A program made the position numbers and the translations under genes. Positions 50,060 through 61,133 of a stretch of DNA of 64,000 bases are shown here, piece by piece. The stretch spans positions 62,001 to 126,000 of the forward strand of contig NZ_JAHWFK010000032.1 of NCBI RefSeq assembly GCF_019710575.1, given 5' to 3'. The number at the start of each line of letters is the position of its first letter. The first letter of the stretch is position 1. The notes under the pieces are model-generated. The model was given only the letters and a program-made list of their open reading frames with translations. It searched no databases and was not told the DNA's origin. This stretch comes from Paractinoplanes polyasparticus (lineage in GTDB: Bacteria; Actinomycetota; Actinomycetes; Mycobacteriales; Micromonosporaceae).

Positions 50060-50647
50060 GTGTCTTCCTTGAATCTTCCCCCGCTGCCGCCGATGGGCGG
50101 CGAGACCACCGGCCGCAACGTGGTCGACGTGATCACCGAGGAGCACCGCGAGCTGCTCGAGCTGTGCGACCGCCTGCTGGCCGCGCCGGCCGACAAGAGA
50201 CTGGCCGACGTGCTGATCGCCGAGCTGTCCCGCCACCTGAGCGCCGAGGAGCAGTATCTCTACCCCGCCGTGCGGCGGACCGTGCCCGGCGGCGAGGAGC
50301 TGACCGAGCGCGAGCTGGCCGAGGACCGCGAGCTGTTGATCACCCTGCAACAACTGCAGAAGAACCTGTCGGCCGAGCGTGTGCGGGAGGTCGCTGCGGC
50401 TGTACGCCGTCACGTGGACGCGGACGCGGAGGAGCTCCTGCCCGTGCTCGTGCAGATGGTGCCGATCGAGGACCTGATCCGGGTCGGCAACCGGTTCGAG
50501 ACGGCCGAGGAGGCGGCGCCGACCCGCCCCCACCCCGGCACACCGTCGACGCCACCATGGAACAAAGTGGTGGATCCGGCCGTGGCCGTTGTGGACAAAC
50601 TGCGCGATGCCGTCACCCGCCGGACAACGTACGCCAAGGATTTGTAG
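50060..50647 (+). CDS. Hemerythrin-like domain protein
   Basis: 195 residues from GTG 50060. An in-frame GTG at 49979 would add 27 residues and follows AGGAGG by only two bases. The HHE-type four-helix bundle supplies iron ligands in ITEEHRELLELCDRLL, LSRHLSAEEQYLYPAVR and VRRHVDADAEELLPVL. Hemerythrin-like proteins bind oxygen or nitric oxide at a di-iron site. The C-terminal tail (50 residues) is Pro-rich and basic. No partner gene is apparent. Confidence 0.88.
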   Translation: MSSLNLPPLPPMGGETTGRNVVDVITEEHRELLELCDRLLAAPADKRLADVLIAELSRHLSAEEQYLYPAVRRTVPGGEELTERELAEDRELLITLQQLQKNLSAERVREVAAAVRRHVDADAEELLPVLVQMVPIEDLIRVGNRFETAEEAAPTRPHPGTPSTPPWNKVVDPAVAVVDKLRDAVTRRTTYAKDL

Positions 50648-50747
50648 GCATTACACCGGATTGGTTAACCCATTTGTCACAAGTGCGGGATGTTTCACCG
50701 CGCCATAGGGCTAGCCTTCGATGTCTTCTTGGTCCTAACGTCACGTT

Positions 50748-51737
50748 ATGAACCTGGAGCTCCGGCATCTCAAGGTGGTCTGCGCCATCGCGGAGACCGG
50801 CAGCGTCACCAAGGCGGCATCGCAGCTCGGGCTGGCCCAGCCGGCCCTGACCGCGCAGCTGCAGCGCATCGAACGCACCCTGGGCGGCCCGCTGTTCGAG
50901 CGGGACCGTCGCGGCGCCCGGCCCACGGCGCTGGGCGAGCTCGTGCTCGCCCGGGCCCGGGTGCTGCTGCCGGCGATGAAGGGCCTGCAGGACGAGGCGG
51001 CCCGGATGGCCGGCGCGACCGGGGCCGACACCATGAGCCGTTACCGGATCGGCGCGCTGGGCGGCCCGATCATCGGTGGCATGGTGTCCCGGCTGTCGCT
51101 GGCCCAGCCCGATGCCCAGATCACCACCCACGCGTCGTACTACGTCGACGACCTGGCCAACATGGTGCTGGCCGGCAAGCTCGACTACGCCCAGGTGGGC
51201 GTGTGCGGCGACGCCATCCCGTCCGCCGACTACGGCCTGGTCTGGCAGACCATCGCGGTCGACGGCATCTGCGTGCTGATGCCCGACGACCACCCGGGCG
51301 CGAAGGAGGCCGACGTCGATCTGGCCGAGCTGGCCTCGGAGTCGTGGGTGGCCTCGACGGGCGACGGGTGCTTCGGCGACTGTTTCGCCGCGGCCTGCGC
51401 GCGGGCCGGGTTCACGCCGCGGCGCATGCTCGAGAGCGACGTGCGCGGCTGCATAGACATGGTCGAGTCGGGGATGGCGCTCGCGCTCTGCCAGGGCACG
51501 TTCCGGCCGCCGCGGGGACTGACGTCCCGGCCGTTGCGGGGCGCACCGCTGCGCTGGCGGCTGGTGCTGGGCTGGCATCCCGACTCGCCCGCCTCCCTCG
51601 GCGCCGGCAAGCTCATGGAGATGGCGCAGGAGGCCTACCAGGAGGTCGTGGCGCGCAACCCCGACTTCGTCGACTGGATGACCGACCACCCGCACCTGGG
51701 CGTGGTCCGCAGCCTGACGGCAGCGCAGGAGAAGTAG
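50748..51737 (+). CDS. LysR-family transcriptional regulator
   Basis: 329 residues. The winged helix is at 1-60 (LRHLKVVCAIAETGSVTKAA, LGLAQPALTAQLQRIERTLG). The ligand domain follows, with ADVDLAELASESWVAS and GDGCFGDCF. It stands alone with no divergent partner, so its target is not local, or it is the LysR gene itself. A strong terminator follows. The start is the ATG at 50748. Confidence 0.93.
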   Translation: MNLELRHLKVVCAIAETGSVTKAASQLGLAQPALTAQLQRIERTLGGPLFERDRRGARPTALGELVLARARVLLPAMKGLQDEAARMAGATGADTMSRYRIGALGGPIIGGMVSRLSLAQPDAQITTHASYYVDDLANMVLAGKLDYAQVGVCGDAIPSADYGLVWQTIAVDGICVLMPDDHPGAKEADVDLAELASESWVASTGDGCFGDCFAAACARAGFTPRRMLESDVRGCIDMVESGMALALCQGTFRPPRGLTSRPLRGAPLRWRLVLGWHPDSPASLGAGKLMEMAQEAYQEVVARNPDFVDWMTDHPHLGVVRSLTAAQEK

Positions 51738-51738
51738 A

Positions 51739-51767
51739 AAAGGGCCCGGCGCGATGCCGGGCCCTTT
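51739..51767. terminator. Terminator between the LysR and Clp genes
   Basis: A perfect 12-bp stem: AAAGGGCCCGGC at 51739-51750 and GCCGGGCCCTTT at 51756-51767 around GCGAT. It lies between two convergent genes and begins one base after the lysR stop. Confidence 0.9.
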
Positions 51768-51780
51768 CCTCGGTGGATCG

Positions 51781-54324
<2,544 letters not shown>

Positions 54325-54435
54325 ACGTCTTCTCTTCTCTTCTTTACGTAGCCTTCGTCCGTGGCGAGCTCGTACCCACCTCGCACGCCCCGTATCAGCG
54401 CTGTGTGCCGGCCCTCCATTCCCGATTTCCGCGAA

Positions 54436-54460
54436 AAGTTGACTCGAGTACGCTCAACTT
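54436..54460. promoter_or_regulatory. HAIR-like inverted repeat upstream of the Clp gene
   Basis: AAGTTGA at 54436-54442 and TCAACTT at 54454-54460 are perfect inverted 7-mers. Within them, TTGACT-N7-GCTCAA has the layout and 10 of 12 bases of the HspR site (HAIR, core TTGAGT-N7-ACTCAA). It lies 112 bases upstream of the Clp start and two bases before the NYN gene's ATG, so it could control both. Confidence 0.55.
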
Positions 54461-54461
54461 C

Positions 54462-54842
54462 ATGACCGTACCTCTGGTGATCGTCGACGGGGCCAACGTC
54501 GTCGGATCGGTGCCCGACGGGTGGTGGCGCGACCGCGCCGGGGCGGCCGTCCGCCTGCGCGACGCCCTGGCGCCGGTGCTCGCCACCGGTCTACCCGATC
54601 TTGCCGCCCCGATCGAGATCGCGCTGGTCGTCGAGGGTAAGGCCAGGAATATCGAGCAGTCCGGCAACGGCATCGCGGTCGTCCGGTCCGAGGGCTCGGG
54701 CGACGACACGATCGCCGAGCTGGTGCGCGACTCGGCGCCCGGCCGGCGGGTCGTGGTGATCACCGCCGACCGTGGGCTGCGCGACCGGGTCACCGCATTC
54801 GGGGCCGAAGTGAGGGGCCCCACAAGCGTCCCGCGCCGCTAG
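54462..54842 (+). CDS. NYN-domain protein (PIN-like RNase)
   Basis: 126 residues from ATG 54462. The acidic quartet of the NYN fold is visible: LVIVDGANVVGS, GEGSGDDTIAEL and VITADRGLRDRV, with the last two typical of the family. A probable metal-dependent RNase. The start codon is two bases after an inverted repeat that resembles the HspR site. No toxin-antitoxin partner is seen. Confidence 0.87.
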   Translation: MTVPLVIVDGANVVGSVPDGWWRDRAGAAVRLRDALAPVLATGLPDLAAPIEIALVVEGKARNIEQSGNGIAVVRSEGSGDDTIAELVRDSAPGRRVVVITADRGLRDRVTAFGAEVRGPTSVPRR

Positions 54843-54845
54843 GAT

Positions 54846-55034
54846 GTGAGCGTGATCGCACGCTCGGTGACCCGTTTCTGGGCTCCCGCTGGGAGCTGGA
54901 TCACCCCCGCGCTGCCGCTGTACGGTGACGATCACGAGCGCCGCGACTTCGCCCCCGCTCGTTCACTCCGCGATCTGCCGCTCTGGGCGCCTCCGCCGCT
55001 CTGGCCCCCGTGGGCTTCCGCCCGCGCCGCCTGA
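54846..55034 (+). CDS. Possible small Trp/Pro-rich protein
   Basis: 62 residues from GTG 54846, three bases after the NYN stop. FWAPAGSWITPALPLYGDDH and LRDLPLWAPPPLWPPWASAR are unusual in composition, with five Trp and many Pro. Codon use has a GC-rich third position, but this is common here by chance. It may be co-transcribed with the NYN gene. I do not know a family, so the call is tentative. Confidence 0.35.
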   Translation: MSVIARSVTRFWAPAGSWITPALPLYGDDHERRDFAPARSLRDLPLWAPPPLWPPWASARAA

Positions 55035-55157
55035 ACGCCCGCTGCGCCCGCCGCCTTTCCGGGCGGCATCCCGACCGCCCTTTCGGGGCGGCATTCCCGG
55101 CTGCCGGCGACGACCCGCCGCAGCCGGTCGGCCTCTCGATCTCCGGAGTGAACCGTC

Positions 55158-56366
55158 ATGTCCGCACCCTCCGTGGAGCGCGCCGGTGCGCGCGCCGTCC
55201 TGCGCCAGCCGTACGTGCCTCTCGTCCTCACCGCCAGCCAGATCGGCCGCCTCCCGCTGGGCGCCTCGCCGCTGGCCCTGCTGCTCTTCGCCCGCGAGTC
55301 GGTCAGCCTCGTCGTGGCGGCGGCGCTAGTCGCCGTCTTCACCGCCGGGATGGCGATCGGGGCGCCCGTCCTGGCCCGCGCGGTCGACCGACGGCGACAG
55401 CCGCCGATTCTCTACGGCTCGGCCGTCGTGTCGGCCGTCGGCTACGTGATCGTCTCGCTCGCTCCCGGCCGCCCGCTGGTGATCGGCCTGGGCGCAGCGC
55501 TGGCCGGGCTGGGCACGCCGCCGCTCGAGGCCTGCCTGCGCGCCCTCTGGCCGGCTCTCGTGCCACCGAACACCGTGCACGCCGCGTACGCCCTGGACAT
55601 CGCCCTGCAAGAGGTCATCTTCGTGGCCGGGCCACTGGTCACCCTGGCCGCCGTGGCCGTCGGCGGACCGTCCGCGGGCCTCTATGCCGCCGCCCTCTTC
55701 CAACTGGCCGGCGTGGTCGCTTTCGTGCGCGCCCCGGCCGTACGGCAGTGGCGCGGAACCCGCGCCCACCGCCACTGGCTGGGCCCGCTGCGCGAACGCA
55801 GGCTGGCCGTCATGGTCGCCGGCGTGGCCTTCGCGGGCGCCGCCGTCGGCAGCATCCCGGTGGTGCTGACCGGCTACGCCGAGACCGCCGGCGACCGCTC
55901 GCTGACCGGCTGGCTGCTGGCCGCCCAGGCCGCCGGCGCTCTGGCCGGCGGCCTGCTCTACACCCGGGCGACCCCCGGCACCCCGCGCCGGCTGCCGGTG
56001 CTGGCCGCCCTGTTCGCCGCCGGCTACCTGCCGCTGCTGCTGGTCCCCGGCACCGGGGCCATGACCGCCCTGCTGATCCTCAGCGGCGTCATGCTGCCCC
56101 CGCTGCTCACCGCGGTCTTCCTCAACGCCGACCGCCTGGCCCCGCCCGGCACGGCCGTCGAGGCCTTCGCCTGGATCATGACCGCGTTCAGCGTCGGCAG
56201 CGCCCTGGGCGCGGCCGCCGCCGGCCCCCTGACCGACGCGGGCGTCCGCACCGGCTTCGCCTTCGCCCCGCTGATCGCCCTGCCGGCCATCGCCGCCATG
56301 GCCGCCACCGTCCACATGCGTGCCCGCCCGCGGCCCGCGCCCGGCGACCAGCGCTCGGAGGGGTGA
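55158..56366 (+). CDS. MFS transporter
   Basis: 402 residues, about twelve spans. The N-terminus is RQPYVPLVLTASQIGRLPLG, and the loop after TM2 has ARAVDRRRQPP, as in motif A. The type, with many Ala/Gly-rich spans, is common among actinobacterial exporters. The substrate is unknown. The preceding 120 bases have a direct repeat of about 19 bases (TTTCCGGGCGGCATCCCG and TTTCGGGGCGGCATTCCCG) that may form part of a leader hairpin. Confidence 0.88.
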   Translation: MSAPSVERAGARAVLRQPYVPLVLTASQIGRLPLGASPLALLLFARESVSLVVAAALVAVFTAGMAIGAPVLARAVDRRRQPPILYGSAVVSAVGYVIVSLAPGRPLVIGLGAALAGLGTPPLEACLRALWPALVPPNTVHAAYALDIALQEVIFVAGPLVTLAAVAVGGPSAGLYAAALFQLAGVVAFVRAPAVRQWRGTRAHRHWLGPLRERRLAVMVAGVAFAGAAVGSIPVVLTGYAETAGDRSLTGWLLAAQAAGALAGGLLYTRATPGTPRRLPVLAALFAAGYLPLLLVPGTGAMTALLILSGVMLPPLLTAVFLNADRLAPPGTAVEAFAWIMTAFSVGSALGAAAAGPLTDAGVRTGFAFAPLIALPAIAAMAATVHMRARPRPAPGDQRSEG

Positions 56367-56615
56367 AAAGATCGCTCTTGAGCTGGGCTTACGGTTCCGC
56401 TCGGGACCAGTGGGCAGTAACTCTCAGGATTCATTCCTGTTCAGTCAGCGGTCGGATCCCGGACCTGCGGGCCGGCGCTGATCGGTACGGGTATGACCGC
56501 TTTCCAATAGGGACGATCGAGCCGTCGAAGCCGGGGCGGCCCGAACAGCCGGAAAAGGGCTGGCAGTAGTCTGGCGTGAAGAGTCGGGTTCCACTTAGCA
56601 GGAGGCACAACGGCG

Positions 56616-56876
56616 GTGGCGAGTGTCGCTGAGGTCAAAGCGGCTGTGGACGCTGCGCTGCAGCAGGTCTCCGAGGGCCAGCAGGCCATCCAGGCCGCCC
56701 GCGAGAAACTGGGCGAGGCGCAGCAGAGCCTGGCCGCCGCGCTCGACGGCAGCGGGAACGACGCGGTGAGCACCGCGCACGCCTCGCTGTCGCAGGCCGA
56801 CCAGTCGCTCGAGGACTGCCTGAGCGCGACGCTGCAGGCGATCGATCAGGCGCAGACCTACACGGCGCAGCTCTGA
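56616..56876 (+). CDS. Small helical protein, first gene of the EccC-like operon (DUF6244-like)
   Basis: 86 residues from GTG 56616, with AGGAGG upstream. Two long helices (AEVKAAVDAALQQVSEGQQA and STAHASLSQADQSLEDCL) flank a turn with DGSGND, the size and hairpin shape of a WXG100 protein, though the Trp-x-Gly motif is absent (the turn reads GSGND). The composition resembles the small DUF6244 proteins of Micromonosporaceae, but I am not certain. It leads an operon with a second helical protein (4-base gap), an EccC/FtsK-type ATPase and a membrane protein, so it could be a substrate or chaperone of that ATPase. Confidence 0.7.
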   Translation: MASVAEVKAAVDAALQQVSEGQQAIQAAREKLGEAQQSLAAALDGSGNDAVSTAHASLSQADQSLEDCLSATLQAIDQAQTYTAQL

Positions 56877-56880
56877 CGAG

Positions 56881-57768
56881 ATGTCACTGATCCAGGACCT
56901 CGGCGCCCAGCTCCGCGCGACCTCGGAGGAACTGCCCACCGGTCAGCTCACCGTCGCGCTCGAGAAGCTGCGCAGCGCCACCGAGCTGCTGATGTGGGTG
57001 CGCGAGACCTCGGTCGACCCGGTCGGCGTGCCGCAGCTGGGCAACGCCACCGAGCACGCCGAGCGGGCCGCCGCCGCGTTGCGCCTGGCGCAGGATTCGA
57101 TCGCCCGCTACCTGGCGAGCATCGGCCTGACCGGGGACGCCGCCGCACCGCCCGACCGGGACTGGAAGGCCGGCCTCGAGCAGCCCGACCGGGCCCAGCC
57201 GGAGGAGGCGGAGGCCCCTCCCCCGCCCGAGCAGCTGGGTCCGTGGTGGCAGAAGCGCGTCGCCCAGCTGACCGGGGAACCGGCGCCCGAGCAGCGCGAC
57301 GGCGAGAAGGGCCCGGACACCGCCGAGTTGCTGCGGCGCGTCGCCTCGGGCGTACGAGCCGGCGACCGGGCCCGTCTCGGGCGGGAACTGCACGGGGTGA
57401 ACGCCTCGACCGGCCTGGCTCTCTCGGCGGTCAGCTCGCCGGTGCTGAGCCGCCTCGCCGCCGACCTGCTCGGCCACGAGCCCCGGCCCGAGGATGTTCC
57501 CCGCCTGCGCTCGGCGGCCGAGGGCCGGGTCAAGTCGCTGCTGCCGGGCACCTCCCCGGCCGTCCTGGAAACGTTGATCGCCCGCATCTGCCGGGTCCCC
57601 ACCCAGGGCGCGCCGAACACCCCGGCGACCCATCCGGCCGACAGCGCGGTCACCGCCGGCGTGCTCACCGGCGTGCTGCTGGCACGCCTCGGACGCGACG
57701 CCGGCACGCTCGACGCGTCCGCGCCCGACCCGGTGCGCCGCCCCACCGAGGCTCCCGACCAGCGATGA
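56881..57768 (+). CDS. Helical protein of the EccC-like operon
   Basis: 295 residues. The first 85 are a helical hairpin (LRATSEELPTGQLTVALEKL and HAERAAAALRLAQDSIARYL), again like a WXG100 unit without WXG. A Pro/Glu-rich linker follows (105-125), and then a helical domain (130-240) with LLRRVASGVRAGDRARLGRE and a final variable part. The protein is probably cytoplasmic or exported, without a signal peptide. It is followed by the ATPase gene after 33 bases. No known family was recognised. Confidence 0.7.
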   Translation: MSLIQDLGAQLRATSEELPTGQLTVALEKLRSATELLMWVRETSVDPVGVPQLGNATEHAERAAAALRLAQDSIARYLASIGLTGDAAAPPDRDWKAGLEQPDRAQPEEAEAPPPPEQLGPWWQKRVAQLTGEPAPEQRDGEKGPDTAELLRRVASGVRAGDRARLGRELHGVNASTGLALSAVSSPVLSRLAADLLGHEPRPEDVPRLRSAAEGRVKSLLPGTSPAVLETLIARICRVPTQGAPNTPATHPADSAVTAGVLTGVLLARLGRDAGTLDASAPDPVRRPTEAPDQR

Positions 57769-57801
57769 GGTCCCTGATCACGACTGCCGACGGGCCCCGC
57801 C

Positions 57802-60429
57802 ATGCCTGACTCGACCTCGCAGCAGGTGATGGACATCCGAGCCGGGCTGTCGCACGCGCTCGGTGCGGCATCCACCGCCCTCGACGCGGCACGCGCCGGC
57901 TACACCCGTGCCGTCGACCGCCTGCGCCGGGTCACCGAGGCGGCCGAGGCGCGCCGGCACAAGGTGGCCGCGGCCCGCGACACGCGCCTGGCCGAGATCG
58001 ACCAGCAACACAAGACCGACCTCGCGGCATACGCCGAGGCCGCTGCGGCCGCGGCCGACCGAGCGGCACCGGGCGCGGCCGGCGACCCCTGGGACGACTG
58101 GCAGCCCACTCCGCTCGACCGGGCGGCCGAGCTGCGGATCGGCCGGCTGCTGCTGCCGCACCCCGAGGACGTGCCGGCCCTGGTGCCGCTGCTCGACCGC
58201 GGTCACGTGGTGGTGCGTGGTGACCGTGCGGCCGGCGACGAGGTGGTGGCCGGGCTGCTGCTGCGGGCGCTCGGCACGGCGCCGCCGGGCGGGGTGCAGA
58301 TCATCGGGTACGACCCCGAGCACCTCGGCGGCGGGCTGGCCCGGTTCGCCTCGCTGGCCCCGGTCAACGTGCTCACCTTCGTCGGGCCGGGCGGGCTGGG
58401 CTCGCTGCTCGACGACCTCACCGGCCAGGTGCGCCGGATCAACGAGACGGTGCTGGCGGGCGAGTACACGTCGCTGCGCGAGCTGAACGTCGCCACCCAC
58501 CGGCGTCCCGAGCCGTGGCGCATCGCCGTGCTGCTCGGTGCCGGGGACCTCAGCCGGGCCGAGCAGGCGCAACTTCAGCGGCTGCTGCGCACCGGCGCGG
58601 CCTGCGGCGTCCACCTGGTGATCCAGGGGTTGCCGGTGCCGGCCACCGAGGGCGTCGAGTTCATCACGGCTGCCCCGGGCGACCGGGCCCACATGAGCAG
58701 TGCCGGGGCTCTGCCCGTACGGCTGGACGGGGGCCCGCCGCAGCCGGTGGTCGCCGCGACCTGTCGCCGGATCGCCGAGGCCGTCGCCGCCGGCCCCGCG
58801 CCGGTGGCCCTCGACAGCCTGTTGCCGCAGGTGGAATGGCAGGAGAACTCGGCCGCCGGGCTGACCGCGCCGCTCGGCGACAGCCCCCTGGGCGTACCCG
58901 TGCCGGTGACCTTGTCGGACTATCCGCCGCACGCCCTGATCGCCGGGCCCTCGGGCACGGGCAAGACCAACCTCATCTACGCCTGGATGGGCGCGCTGGC
59001 CGCCCGCTACTCCCCCGCCGAACTGGCCTTCTACCTGCTCGACTTCAAGGAGGGCGTGTCGTTCGCCCGGTTCGCGCCGGGCCGCCGCGACCAGACCTGG
59101 CTGCCGCACGTGCGGCTGGTCGGCGTCAACGTCAACACCGACCGCGAGTTCGGGCTGGCGCTGCTGCGCTTCCTGGGCGAAGAGCTGCGCCGCCGGGCCG
59201 ACGCGGCCAAACGGTACGAGGTGACCAACCTGGCCGAGCTGCGCGCCGAGGACCCGGAGGGCTCGTGGCCCCGGATCGTCGCCGTCATCGACGAGTTCCA
59301 GGTGCTGCTCTCGGGCCGCGACGCGGTCGAGAAGGAAGCCGTCGACCTGCTCGAAGACCTCGCCCGCCGGGGCCGCTCGCAGGGCATCCACATGATCCTG
59401 GCCAGCCAGGACGTGTCCGGCATCGAGGCCCTGTGGGGGCGGCCGGCCCTGGTCGCGCAGTTCTCACTGCGCATCGCGCTGCCCCGGGCCCGCCGGGTGC
59501 TGGCCGAGCAGAACACGGCGGCGGAGTCGCTGCCCCGCTATCACGCGGTGGTCAACGCCGACTCGGGCGCGGTCGAGGCCAACCGGGTCGTCCGGGTGCC
59601 GGCGGCCGGCGACCGGGAGCGGTGGAACGCGTTGCAGCACCGGCTGTGGCGGCGGCGGCCGGACGACCAGCCGCCGCGGTTGTTCGACGGTGACGTCGTG
59701 CCGCGACTGGCCGACAGCCCCGACTTCCGGCGGCTGGCGCCGGCGGAACAGATGCCGGCCCCGGTGGTGCTGCTGGGCGAGACGATCGATGTGGAGGCCC
59801 GCTCGGCGCGTACGGTGTTGCGCCGCGCCCCCGGGCGCAACCTGGCCGTGCTGGGCACCCGCACCGAGGAGGCGTGCGCGGTGCTCGCCACGGCCGCGCT
59901 GTCGCTGGCCGCGCAGTTCCCGCCCGAGGGCGCCCGCTACTCGATCCTGTGCCTCGACCCCGACGCCCGGCCCGCCGCGGCCGCGCTCTGCGCCCAGCTG
60001 CCCGACTGCGGCTGGTACGAGCACGACAACGCCGACTGGGTGCTCGAGGACGCCGCGGCCGAGTCGGAGGCGTCGTGGCCGGCCGACCGTCCGCACTTCC
60101 TGCTGATCTATGCGGCCGACGGGCTGCCCGGGGGCAAGAGCGCGGCCGACCAGCTGCGGACGATCCTGCGGCAGGGGCCGGAACGGCGTATCCACGTGCT
60201 GGGCTGGTGGCGGGGCGCGGCCCTGCTGCGCGAGGCGCTGGGCGGCCCGGCGTCGCGCACCGACCCGATCGGCTCGTGGGTGGCGCTGGACGTGCACGGC
60301 AGCGAGCTGGCCCCGTTCTATCCGGGCACGAACACGCCGACCTGGTATCCACGGCCGTGGCGGGCCCTGCACTTCGACCGCTCGGTGCACCGCGGGGCCG
60401 CGGTCATCATTCCGTACGGAGTGACCTGA
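57802..60429 (+). CDS. FtsK/SpoIIIE-like ATPase of the EccC type with three ATPase-like modules
   Basis: 875 residues. Residues 1-90 are a coiled coil (MDIRAGLSHALGAASTALDA, LRRVTEAAEARRHKVAAARD). A first ATPase-like module (about 110-330) has no Walker A. The second (about 365-590) is intact: Walker A GPSGTGKT at 382-389, Walker B IVAVIDEF with Asp497-Glu498, and sensor-like LILASQDVSG. A third (about 660-840) has the fold pattern but LAVLGTRTEEA in place of the P-loop. This one-intact, two-degenerate plan resembles EccC of type VII secretion, but without the N-terminal membrane spans. No EccB, EccD, EccE or mycosin genes are in the window. The first and third domain edges are rough. Confidence 0.8.
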   Translation: MPDSTSQQVMDIRAGLSHALGAASTALDAARAGYTRAVDRLRRVTEAAEARRHKVAAARDTRLAEIDQQHKTDLAAYAEAAAAAADRAAPGAAGDPWDDWQPTPLDRAAELRIGRLLLPHPEDVPALVPLLDRGHVVVRGDRAAGDEVVAGLLLRALGTAPPGGVQIIGYDPEHLGGGLARFASLAPVNVLTFVGPGGLGSLLDDLTGQVRRINETVLAGEYTSLRELNVATHRRPEPWRIAVLLGAGDLSRAEQAQLQRLLRTGAACGVHLVIQGLPVPATEGVEFITAAPGDRAHMSSAGALPVRLDGGPPQPVVAATCRRIAEAVAAGPAPVALDSLLPQVEWQENSAAGLTAPLGDSPLGVPVPVTLSDYPPHALIAGPSGTGKTNLIYAWMGALAARYSPAELAFYLLDFKEGVSFARFAPGRRDQTWLPHVRLVGVNVNTDREFGLALLRFLGEELRRRADAAKRYEVTNLAELRAEDPEGSWPRIVAVIDEFQVLLSGRDAVEKEAVDLLEDLARRGRSQGIHMILASQDVSGIEALWGRPALVAQFSLRIALPRARRVLAEQNTAAESLPRYHAVVNADSGAVEANRVVRVPAAGDRERWNALQHRLWRRRPDDQPPRLFDGDVVPRLADSPDFRRLAPAEQMPAPVVLLGETIDVEARSARTVLRRAPGRNLAVLGTRTEEACAVLATAALSLAAQFPPEGARYSILCLDPDARPAAAALCAQLPDCGWYEHDNADWVLEDAAAESEASWPADRPHFLLIYAADGLPGGKSAADQLRTILRQGPERRIHVLGWWRGAALLREALGGPASRTDPIGSWVALDVHGSELAPFYPGTNTPTWYPRPWRALHFDRSVHRGAAVIIPYGVT

Positions 60430-61133
60430 TGAACGAGAGTGGACTGCAACCGGCTGACTTCGCCACCGCCGACTACCGCAGCGTGCTGCGGCGGCTGACC
60501 ACTCTGGACGACGAGGCGGCCGCCCAGCGGGCCGAGGCCGTCCGCTGGCACGACGGCCGGCTCGCCGCGGCCGACCAGGCGGTCGAGGAGGCGGGGCAGG
60601 CCGTCCAGGAGGCGAAGCGAGCCGTCGCGGCCGCCCAGCGCACGGTCGAAGAGGTCGACGCCCGCGCGGCCGGGCTCTGGTCGGAGTACGTGCACAAGGT
60701 CGGGCCGGTCGCCGAGCGCTACGGGCGGATGATGCCGCCCGCCTCGATCCCCCGCCAGCGCAGCGACCGGGACGCCGCGGACTACCTCGACGAGGTGGCC
60801 ACGAAGGTGAAGTACACCGCGCCGGCCCGGCCCATCACCGGCGGCGTGAAGCTGTTGTTCACGGTCTTCGGCTTCCTGGGCGGCGTGGCCGGAGCGATCC
60901 TCAACCACGTGCTGCGCCAGGCCGGCGACACCACCAAGGACGGCACCTGGCAGGACGCGCTGCCCGTGCTGGCCCTGCTGGCCCTGCTGGCCTGCCCGGT
61001 GCTGGCCGTTGTGGCCGCCAAGCGGGTGGCCGACCGCCGTGGCAGCGGGCTGGACGCCACGACGGTCGCCACCGTGCTGATCACCGGCCTGGTCACGGCC
61101 GGCGTGCTGGTCGCCGCCCTGCGCACCGTCTAG
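60429..61133 (+). CDS. Coiled-coil membrane protein, last gene of the EccC-like operon
   Basis: 234 residues, overlapping the ATPase stop by one base (TGATG). Residues 20-95 form a long coiled coil (AAQRAEAVRWHDGRLAAADQ, AVEEAGQAVQEAKRAVAAAQ). Three membrane spans follow in the C-terminal half (VKLLFTVFGFLGGVAGAIL, LPVLALLALLACPVLAVVAA, TVATVLITGLVTAGVLVAAL). It could anchor the ATPase, which lacks spans, at the membrane. The end overlaps the convergent JmjC gene by four bases. Confidence 0.75.
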   Translation: MNESGLQPADFATADYRSVLRRLTTLDDEAAAQRAEAVRWHDGRLAAADQAVEEAGQAVQEAKRAVAAAQRTVEEVDARAAGLWSEYVHKVGPVAERYGRMMPPASIPRQRSDRDAADYLDEVATKVKYTAPARPITGGVKLLFTVFGFLGGVAGAILNHVLRQAGDTTKDGTWQDALPVLALLALLACPVLAVVAAKRVADRRGSGLDATTVATVLITGLVTAGVLVAALRTV

